This document shows positions 55,632-64,000 of a DNA stretch of 64,000 nt, in pieces; positions within the stretch are counted from its first letter, which is position 1, and each line of letters starts with the position of its first letter. Both the position numbers and the translations under genes were made by a program. The stretch is from Mesocentrotus franciscanus (taxonomy: Eukaryota > Echinodermata > Echinoidea > Camarodonta > Strongylocentrotidae). Below the pieces are notes generated by a model. The model saw nothing but the letters and a program-made list of their open reading frames with translations, ran no database searches and was not told the DNA's origin. The stretch spans positions 36,110,912-36,174,911 of the forward strand of contig CP137669.1 in NCBI GenBank assembly GCA_037976565.1. Reading direction: 5' to 3'.

Positions 55632-56707
55632 ATTGTTGTTTGAATGATGGTCCTGAAATCTCTAGATGAAACTGTATCTGTATATATTTAGGTTGTGAAG
55701 TATTCTCTTTTAACCTTAGAAAATGTAGTGAAACTACGGAAAAACTTCTTGTGGAGGTATCGTGGTATAGGTGGTTCATTCACTTGATTCTCAATCCAAG
55801 GGTTTAAGGTTCGAATCCCAGTCCGACACTAACGTCCTATGAAGACAGTTCAGGGTTCAGAGGGTAAAACACTGAAAAAATTTGAAAAAGTTACCCTTAC
55901 CGGACTGCCAATTTTTTTTTTTGCTCACTACTGAGCGAAAAATCGACCGGCACGATTTTCAAAATTTTCGCACGAAGTGAATACATTAACACATCTGTAC
56001 AGGTGCATTACATGATGATTTGGGGTGATCGAGTGAATGTTCTAAACTTATGAAGTACATCGGATTTATTTTCGAAATATGTCGTAAGGTCTGTTATTCA
56101 TTTTTGGAGTATGTAACATTGTTTATCAACGATTGCTCTATACCTATTAATCATTGGTGAAAAGTGAGTGTATCAAATATTTTGTAACCAATATTCAACT
56201 GTCAAATGATCTATCTTTAGATCATTGTTTCGTCTTCGTTGTCTGTCTGGTATGTATGGGATGTTTTTTTCACTGTGCTATTCTCTGTCCAGTGTTGAAG
56301 CATTTACGAAAAATATTGAATAGCAGTACTTTAAAAAAATATGTTTGATTACCCACATTGTGTTGTTGTTTAAGACTCACGTAAATCTGCAATATTATAT
56401 AGCTAGGTTCTTTGTTGACTTAATGAATGTGAATTTGATGTAAATAATGGTGTTTGTTGTAGATAATGATCATTAATACAAATGTTAATTAACATCTGTT
56501 CTATTTTGAATTGCACTTGTTATTGAAATATCTGCAAGTTTGTGTAGTAAATTCAAACGACTGACTTATTTAGTTTCAATGAAGTGCAAATTCCATTACT
56601 ATTTTTGGAAAGTATATACTGCTGTTACATACATTTCTAGTAAAGGTTGATTTCCACGTGAAACAAGTAGTCTTGAATTTACACTAATCATGCTTGTAAT
56701 TATTAAT

Positions 56708-56713
56708 AATAAA
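56708..56713 (+). promoter_or_regulatory. Candidate polyadenylation signal AATAAA
   Basis: The first AATAAA I noticed downstream of the stop codon, giving a 3' UTR of about 1.2 kb. There is no other support. Confidence 0.25.
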
Positions 56714-57219
56714 TGTATTGCTTGTAAGCTAATGATTGTCCCCTCTATACCCCCAAGTGCATAATAACAATATAATATCAAAAATATTCTCAGACAAAAA
56801 TGTTGGTTCATTTTCATTTTCATTTCATGTTCTTTATTCGCTTAAAAATCAAGGTTACAAAATTGATGTTAACATGATATAAACAAAATTCAAAATATTC
56901 ATACAAAGAAACAAAGTAACACCGTCAGGGAGAAGCAAACATACCAGTCACAGTTTTGCAATTAAATAAATTAAACAAATGCCATCTTGTTTAAACAATC
57001 AACTCTCCCCTTCCCCCATGCCCCAATCAGGCGTCAAGCGCCACCGTCTATGCCACTGCGCATAACCAAGAAAAAACACACACTCACACAACACAACACA
57101 CTCACAAACTCATACACAAAGATCGTATAAACACATTTTCATTTCAAGGGACCAAATTAGTATAAGCAGACGATGTCCCATAACAATGCACACGTTTTTA
57201 GTGCTTGTCTCGTCGTCTC

Positions 57220-57484
57220 CTCTTCACTTATTTCCCTTACTTCACCAGTGTTAATCTAACTGGTTGATCTCACTCTACATTTCGGACATGGTTTTATTTT
57301 GATGAAATGCATGAATGCATCTAAATGTACAATGGTGTCTTCGTTATTCAAGCTACGTCTCATTCCTTTATTATTTTTCAAACGCTGCATTTTTCATTAA
57401 AATAAAAACATGTCCGAAATGTAGAGTGAGGCGACAGATCAAACAGTTAGAATAGCGCTGGTGAATTAATAAATAAGTGAAGAG
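57220..57484. mobile_element. Foldback MITE, 265 bp
   Basis: Arms ctcttcacttattt ... ctctacatttcggacatg and catgtccgaaatgtagag ... aaataagtgaagag pair over most of the element's length, with small gaps. Confidence 0.75.
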
Positions 57485-57570
57485 CCTAAAAGTATGTAGC
57501 AGTCTTTAGTTAGTAGTTGGTAAACATTTTTTTTTGCTCTTTTTCAAATTTTCCGGGGGGACGTGTCCCC

Positions 57571-58479
57571 CTCCCGGGAGGCGTAATTTTCCCACCCGAG
57601 TTCCGGACCCCAGTATGAACTCATTTGCATACAGCCAATCAGAGCTCATCTAACAAGCTTTACGCATGCTAAAGATTTTACGGATGCGAAACGGTGCTAA
57701 GCTCTTTACACAGAGACGACAGCGCCTTGTCTGTCAGCATGGTGTACGTGCATAGCCATGGCATAGGCTTGCAAATGTTTCATTTGTGCTTGTCTAGCAT
57801 GTCTACCTTTAGCAAATTTATTATAGATCTACACCTCTAATAAAATTGCTGTGAACAATTATTACTTAGCACTAATTATCATGCTTTATTTATATTTTAT
57901 TTTTACTTCTTTTACTGAGAACTATGAACATCAGAGCAATTTCATAAGCTGATATTATTATGCCTTTTACCAGTTTTAGAGGTGTAGATCTATAATAAAT
58001 TTCTCAACCGTAAAATCTTTAGAAATGAGTCCCTAGATATATAGTGGCTTCGATGACGAAAGGCCTATCTTTGATTGCTAGAGTAATTTTAACTTAGTGC
58101 TAAGTAATAATTTTTCACAGCAATTTCATAAGCTGATATTATTAGAGGTGTATAGATATATAATAAATTTGCTAAAGGTAGGCATGCTAGACAAGCACAA
58201 ATGAAACATTTGCAAGCCTATGCCATTGCTATGCGCACACCATGCTGACTCAGACTGACATATAATAGACTGATATACATGTATATGATAAAGGCGCTGT
58301 CGGTGTATATATGTACTTGTGTGTGTAATGAAAGAGCTTCGCACCGTATCCGCATCCGTAAAGTCTTTAGCACGCGTTAAGCTTGTTATTGACAAGATGA
58401 GCTCTGATTGGCTGTATGCAAATGAGTTCATACTGGGGTCCGGAACTCGGGTGGGAAACAAAATAACGCCCCCGGGAGC
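57571..58479. mobile_element. Foldback element, about 910 bp, with long inverted arms
   Basis: The left arm (57571 to about 57900) with ccgagttccggaccccagta and catttgcatacagccaatca is mirrored in the right arm (about 58080-58479) with tactggggtccggaactcgg. Arms are about 350 bp with substitutions and small indels. Non-coding. Confidence 0.8.
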
Positions 58480-58491
58480 GCCGCCCCTGCT

Positions 58492-59532
58492 AATACGTGC
58501 CTTCACGGTTGTTTCACCGCAAAGCATGCCGGGACGCGCAATTTTTTTTTACACGCTAGCCTGGCCATTTCTGTGATAAATACCATGGAAGCGACTAATA
58601 TTAGAGTCTAGCAGCCTACACATCATGCATGGCAATCATCACATCAGATAAACCCTAGCTGGCCCTTGTAAGACGGCCATCGCGGCCATCGCAGCCATCG
58701 GGCGATGGAATTCAAGAACTTAATTTAATTTAACTTAGGACCTTTACATTAATATTGATCTAAGGAGACACGAACGAACGAACGATCAGATATTATAGCG
58801 AGCAACCAAGTCCACCCCCACACTAACTGCGTGCATGCCTATGTGTAGGCTTTCCCACCAGCGCACTTTTACGAGTATTACGGCGAAAATGGCCAGGCTA
58901 GCGTGTAAAAAAAATATCCGCTGCCGGGACAGATTACTAGTACGGCAGGAGATGTTTACCTTCACCGCGATCAGCTGTTCCATTGCCAACAACGGGATTT
59001 TTATCCCGTCGAATCAATATCATAATCTTGTACAGGATGCGTTATTCTGCAGTGATTTTCTTTCATTCCAGTATAATTTGTACAGTAAGAAACCAAAGTT
59101 TGTGATTGTGTATTGTTATGACGATCCTTCAAAAAATAAAGCTGATAATACGAAGTAAAGTGGGCTATAATGAGAGTGGGTTCCTTGGTATGAATATGTA
59201 GTCCCATATGTTCAAATGTGTGTGTGTGAAGTTTGGGTCGGTGGTTTACCTTTTTAAGCTGCTAAACATTCGTGTTTTAGGTTGAAGGATCGTCATAAAA
59301 ATACATAATCACAGACTTTGGTTTATTACCGTACAAATGATACTGGAATGAAAGAAAATCACTGCAGAATAACGGATCCTGTACAAGATTATGATGTCAT
59401 GTTGATTCGACAGGATAACAATCCCGTTGTTGGCAATGGAACAGCTGATCGCGGCGAAGGTGAAAATCTCCTGCCGTAGTAGTAATCTGTCCCGGCATGC
59501 TTTGCGGTGAAACAACCGTGAAGGCACGTATT
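58492..59532. mobile_element. Second foldback element, with a MITE inserted in its left arm
   Basis: aatacgtgccttcacggttg at 58492 is mirrored at the right end (to 59532), and the left arm continues at about 58930-59132 opposite 59282-59507. The right arm is uninterrupted. The left arm is split by the MITE at 58535-58921 at tgccggga. Confidence 0.8.
58535..58921. mobile_element. hAT-like MITE, family member B, nested, with 8-bp target duplication
   Basis: Same inverted ends as 48548-48979. tgccggga is duplicated at 58527-58534 and 58922-58929. The uninterrupted right arm of the host foldback shows the empty site with a single tgccggga (read in reverse), which confirms the insertion. Confidence 0.9.
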
Positions 59533-60717
59533 TGGTCCCTTGCGTGACGTCACAAATCCCGGCAGTGTTCGGAGAGCTCTTCAAGTGTGAAAGTGGGGCT
59601 GTATTTTACCGTTATAAAATTGAGAATAATCGTTACTTTGAATGTTTCCAAACGGGAAATATTGATAACCTTGTTCGATTTAACCTTCCCTTATGCAATG
59701 TTACAAATTAAATCAATATTTAAAATCAATTATGAATGTCTACTTACTACTCTATTTGTATGTAACCGAGGCCCGCGCGCAAGCGGCACAGGTAGATTGT
59801 GGGCACTGAGTCCCACGTATTGATTTTTATGTTAATATGCATAGTCTTTTCAGTATATTGATCAGGCCAGGCATTCACACACACACCTATAACTTGTTCA
59901 AGTGTAATCACCAATTTCCGCGGCAAATTACACATTTGGATATTCCAGAATGTTTCTAAAATTAAGGGCGTCATATTTTTCAATGTGTGTGTGTCCTTCA
60001 ACTTGTTTGCATCCCTAATTAATATGAATTCATACCAAATGATACTTGAGATTTTCATTAACATCCATCTAGGCTTCAGTAATACAGTGCATCCCCGAAA
60101 AAAGGAAACCCGAAAATAAAGTAATTGTTTCAGGAAACTAAAATAATTCATAAAAATAAAGTAGGCCCTAAAATTGTCACAAAATTCGATCATTTCATCC
60201 TCTTTCTTATGAGACCAAGATGTAATGAACATGCATCACCGAGCACGAACCACGGCATTTGAAATTGTGATGTCAAATTTGATTTGGGCAGAATAGGTAA
60301 ATAAGGGCTTAGCAACACTCAACGGGGTCTGCCCTTTTTCAGAATTAAAAGGATGTGTTGTAAAGACTTTTATTAGCATTTCTTTTGTCACTTTTGTAAT
60401 GTTTCTTTTTCTTAGACTCTTTATTCTGACATAAATGAATTAGTCTGATGTCGGTCATATCCACTCAACGCGATTATTCTGCGCAAATCGGTTTTGACAT
60501 GCATGAGTTTAAATTGTTTCTTGTCAGTCATGCATAGAGGTATCATCGCATGTTTGGTATCAAATGAAAGAAGAAACTCGAATCAATAAATATCCAGACA
60601 GGACTAGCAGGGTATAATATTCACACACCGATACACACCCGCTGATACATAATATCATTGTCACCTATTTAGCTTGCCATGTAGATCAAACTCGAAAATT
60701 ATTCTGTAAACAGTATT
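59533..60717. other. Intergenic, nothing recognised
   Basis: A 161-codon minus-strand frame (59747-60232) has no motif, no family resemblance and a composition like translated AT-rich DNA. I do not consider it a gene. Confidence 0.5.
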
Positions 60718-60725
60718 GCTTGAGC

Positions 60726-63136
60726 CACTGGCGCAATGAGCAAAAAGTGGGGGCTGGCAGACAAACAATCCGCATCACCCCCACTCTTACATGTAGGCCC
60801 CGCTGAACGTTTTTCAAAGTGGGTGGGGAGGCTAAAGTATTTACGATCAGGTATAGAGCGTAGTGTAAATTGGCGTGGGGTCTAGGGGCAAAGCCCCGGC
60901 AGGGGTCAAGGGGCAGAGTCCCCGGAAGCTCAGGGGTATGAGTATTTTATTACGGTCAGATGAGCATATTTTGATACCACATTCATGACATTGGCAGGTG
61001 ACTAATTGGCGTGGGGTACTGGGGGCTGAGCCCCCTGAAACTCAGGGATTTGAGGCATTTTATAATGGTCATTGAGCATTCAGGGGCCCGCTTTAGGCCC
61101 CCTGGTGGGGTCAAGAGGGCGGAGCCCCCGGAATCTCAGGGGTTTTAGGCATTTAATTACGGTCAGATGAGCATATTTTGATACCTTATTTGTGACACTG
61201 GCAGGACACTAATTGGCGTGGGGTCCAGGGAGCGTAGCCCCCGGAAGCTCAGGGGTTTTAGGCATTTAATTACGGTCAGATGAGCATATTTTGATACCTT
61301 ATTTGTGACACTGGCAGGACACTAATTGGCGTGGGGTCCAGGGCGTAGCCCCGGAAGCTCAGGGTTTTAGGCAATAATTACGGTCAGATGAGTATCCAGG
61401 GGCTCGCCTTAGGGCCATTGGTAAGGTCCAGGGGCAGAGCCCCCGGAAGCTCGGGGGTTTTAGGCGTTTAATTACGGTCAGTTGAGCATTTTTTTGATTT
61501 TTTTTTTTGTTCAACTGGCAGGACACTAATTGTCGTGGGATCCAGTTGCGGAGCCCCCAGAAGCTCGGGGGTTTTAGGCATTAAATTACGTTAGATGAGC
61601 ATCCAGGGGTCCGCCTCAGGCGATTTTTTTTTTTTTTTTTTTGGGGGCTTTTTGAACCCCGGCCCGTAAGTGATGTTTTCCTGGCATCTACTAACACAAT
61701 GGAGACCATAAAAAGCAGTGCTTGATAACGTCTTTTTAAATCAAGTAACAGTTAAAACCATTTGACCCAATGACGATGCGGAGCATCGTCCACGAGCCGC
61801 GTAGCGGCCAGGCGATTTGGGGCTATTTTGACCCCCCGGCCCGTAAGTGATGTTTTCCTGGCATTTTCTATCACAATGGAGACCATAAAAAGCAGTGCTT
61901 GATAACGTCTTTTAAAATCAAGTAACAGTTAAAACAATTTGACCCAATGATGATGCGGAGCATCGTCCACGAGCCGCGTAGCGGCGAGGCGATTTTTGGG
62001 GTATTTTGATTAATCGCAACTGATCTCCCTTCTTTTCACCCTTTTTTTTTCTTCTTCCTCTTTTTTTGTTGCCTTTTAGCTCTTCTCTTTCCCTTTCCCT
62101 TCTCTCTTTTTTGGCGGGGCCGGGGGAGGCAAGGGCCTTTGGCCCCCGATCAACAACTTGTTGGCGGGAAAATTGCAACTGATATCCCCCTTCTTTTCTT
62201 TTCTTCTTCCTCTTTTTTCCTTCCCTTTATCTCCTCTTTTCCTTTTTCCTTCTCTCTCTCTCTCTCTCTCTTTCTTCTTTTTCTTTGCGGGGCAAGGCCC
62301 GCTCGCCCCCCTGGATCCGCGCCTGTGGAACATTCCCTCTGGAAATGACACATCCAAAACAAACCCTGGGCGCAGGCGACTGCGCATTCCCCCGCGTACC
62401 GCCTGCGTCTAGTATTTTTTCCGTAAGGTAGCCATCCTGTCGCTGCATTTGATTGGCTCAATAGGAGCTATACGTCATGCGCTAATCATCAATATTCATG
62501 ATACGCACGCACACAGAATCTGATGCGATAATTTATCAAATATGAGATTTCATACAAAATTACAAATGCAAAGCTAAGTTTACTTTAAATAAGTGACGTT
62601 GCGACAAAATCGGGAGGCTTACCGTAAACGAATGACTACCCAGATCGTAACTTGTCCATAATCATTGCGACATACTGGTTAATTTAGTCCAGAATCTGGC
62701 CGATTTAATTTTGAATTTGATCTCCACCTCACCGTACCAACGCAAATATTCATATATTCAAATATTAATATGCATTCTAGGATGGCTACCTTACGGAAAA
62801 AATAAACGCGTAGCGCCTAGAGCTGCCGCGGTCTTCTCTAAGCTCTTCTCTAGGCCGGACATACGGGTATCTGGACGGGTATCCAGACTTTCGCTAAACT
62901 GGATATACGATTATCTACTAGTGTTACTGTTAGTGGACACTAAGGCCCATTAGTGACTATAAAAAAACATATGCTCTTCCTGGCTATTTGGGAATGTGTC
63001 AGTTTGCAACAGAAATGGAGAAACGCGCATGTTGCCGGCATTTTGTTGAAAATCATGTGATATCACGAACATTTATAAATCACTTGTATGGAATTGAAAA
63101 TAAGTCATGGCTAGCGCCCCCACCAGTACGCCAGTG
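60726..63136. mobile_element. Large hAT-like composite, 2.4 kb, with 8-bp target duplication
   Basis: Ends cactggcg / cgccagtg are inverted and gcttgagc flanks both sides (60718-60725, 63137-63144). Inside are about five degenerate units of 120-130 bp (attggcgtggggtccagggg ... taattacggtcagatgagca, 60870-61620), two 177-bp units (ggcccgtaagtgatgttttc, 61660-62000), a C/T-rich tract (62010-62290) and a nested foldback. No transposase frame is seen. Confidence 0.7.
62395..62822. mobile_element. Foldback MITE nested in the 2.4-kb element
   Basis: attttttccgtaaggtagcc (about 62414) and ggctaccttacggaaaaaat (about 62783) are inverted, with arms extending outward through cgtaccgcctgcgtctag / cgcgtagcgcctagag. 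Confidence 0.75.
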
Positions 63137-63144
63137 GCTTGAGC

Positions 63145-64000
63145 AATGTAGATCATGATGGCGTAAATATTTACACGGTATAGTGAAGAGCGAATATATT
63201 TTGTTTACTTCTATAAAGCCTGGCTTCAAGGGAAAATAGACTGACTATCGATCTTTAAAGTTATATGATGATATACTACTCGCTTTGGTTGTCCCTTTCT
63301 CCTTCCCATTGTGCTCTTGCTTTTGTATTATTATTATTATATCCTGACAACAAAAACAGCAAGAAGAACATCGTACATTATGTATTATGTTTCACATACC
63401 TTGGTGTTTGTTCTGCACGTGTTTTAAACAAAGAGAAGAAATAAATATTAGTAGTTTCGATGTTCTGTTCAGGAAATCAACATACGAATTAGCGAACGAG
63501 ATCGTGGACGATATATTATGCCAAAGTTGTATTCTGTGCCTCGCTATTTTTCCAAAATTATTTGAAAATACATGAAAGTGTCAAAGTTTTAGTATTCCGA
63601 ATTACAGCGAAGCCTGTTTCATGTTGGTGCTTGAACATGATTCAATACAGGACAAATGTTGTTTCCTTTCCCTTTTTTCTAAAGTTAAAAGAACCTTACA
63701 CGCACACGTGGCCTTCGTTCTTGTCGACTAAATACAATAGAAAAAAAAGTTGTTCTCTCGATTACCATGATTACTGTTTACATAGATCTCGATCTCTCTC
63801 TCTCTCGATCTTTCTCTCTCAATCACACACATATACGCACACTTCCCACCCACCGTAATTTTGATTTTAATTTCATTCAATATCAAGACAATACAAATAA
63901 TTCTTAAAAACAATATTCTTTTTCTTCATAATAACATAACTAAAATAATCTAATACATGTACAATTCATAAATTACGATCGAAGATGAAAAAAGTCGAAT
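63145..64000. other. Intergenic, nothing recognised
   Basis: AT-rich sequence with a CT/CA microsatellite near 63785-63845. Short frames on both strands have no recognisable features. Confidence 0.5.

Noticed and set aside
59747..60232. 161-codon minus-strand frame
   Set aside because: No recognisable domain, no neighbouring exons and a composition like translated intergenic AT-rich DNA.
61918..62461. Several overlapping frames rich in Lys/Glu/Arg or Phe/Ser
   Set aside because: They come from a C/T-rich low-complexity tract inside a composite transposon.
1..64000. CRISPR arrays, bacterial operons, rRNA
   Set aside because: The spliced gene and eukaryotic retroelements show this is animal nuclear DNA; none of these features is present.

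Overview
The window looks like animal nuclear DNA: AT-rich, GT-AG introns, many non-LTR, LTR and DNA transposon remnants, and one large multi-exon gene. The gene content (a C-type-lectin receptor tyrosine phosphatase with a Tie-receptor-like ectodomain) and the style of the repeats suggest a marine invertebrate deuterostome, most likely an echinoderm such as a sea urchin. That assignment is inference; nothing in the window proves the species.

Layout. 1-5063: intergenic, with a decayed minus-strand LINE (about 2820-4952) split by another retroelement tail. 5064-14774: a complete 9,703-bp Gypsy-type LTR retrotransposon with 1,769-bp LTRs that differ at only about three bases, a 4-bp target duplication, a tRNA-Ser-type primer site, a TTTAAAT slippery site and several broken reading frames. 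15024-15638: a foldback element with 20-bp terminal inverted repeats. 15777-55555 (+): one gene, reconstructed here as 34 coding exons (5,155 coding bases in the window, about 1,718 residues if two one-base gaps are allowed for). Its introns are full of small transposons, microsatellites and minisatellites. 55556-64000: no gene seen; a run of nested foldback and hAT-like elements with 8-bp target duplications, plus low-complexity DNA.

The gene encodes, in order: signal peptide; two C-type lectin domains, each built from three exons with the same intron phases; Ig; Ig; five EGF-like exons; Ig; fibronectin III; transmembrane helix; juxtamembrane segment; PTP domain D1 with an intact catalytic loop (HCSAGVGRTG, WPD present); a degenerate PTP domain D2 (WPK, HCLSGAGRTG); and a tyrosine-rich tail with three YxN motifs. 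The Ig-Ig-EGF-Ig-FN3 block matches the ectodomain of the Tie1/Tie2 receptor kinases in order and in detailed motifs, but here it is joined to a phosphatase. This is the main discovery candidate.

As assembled, the gene carries three lesions: one base missing in exon 2 (first lectin domain), one base missing in the FN3 exon, and a 3.67-kb non-coding insertion (two tandem 1.79-kb units with a tRNA-Gly-like stretch) inside exon 20, splitting the conserved KNRYxNILPY motif of D1. The single-base gaps could be sequencing errors. The insertion looks real and recent, because every downstream exon and splice site is intact.
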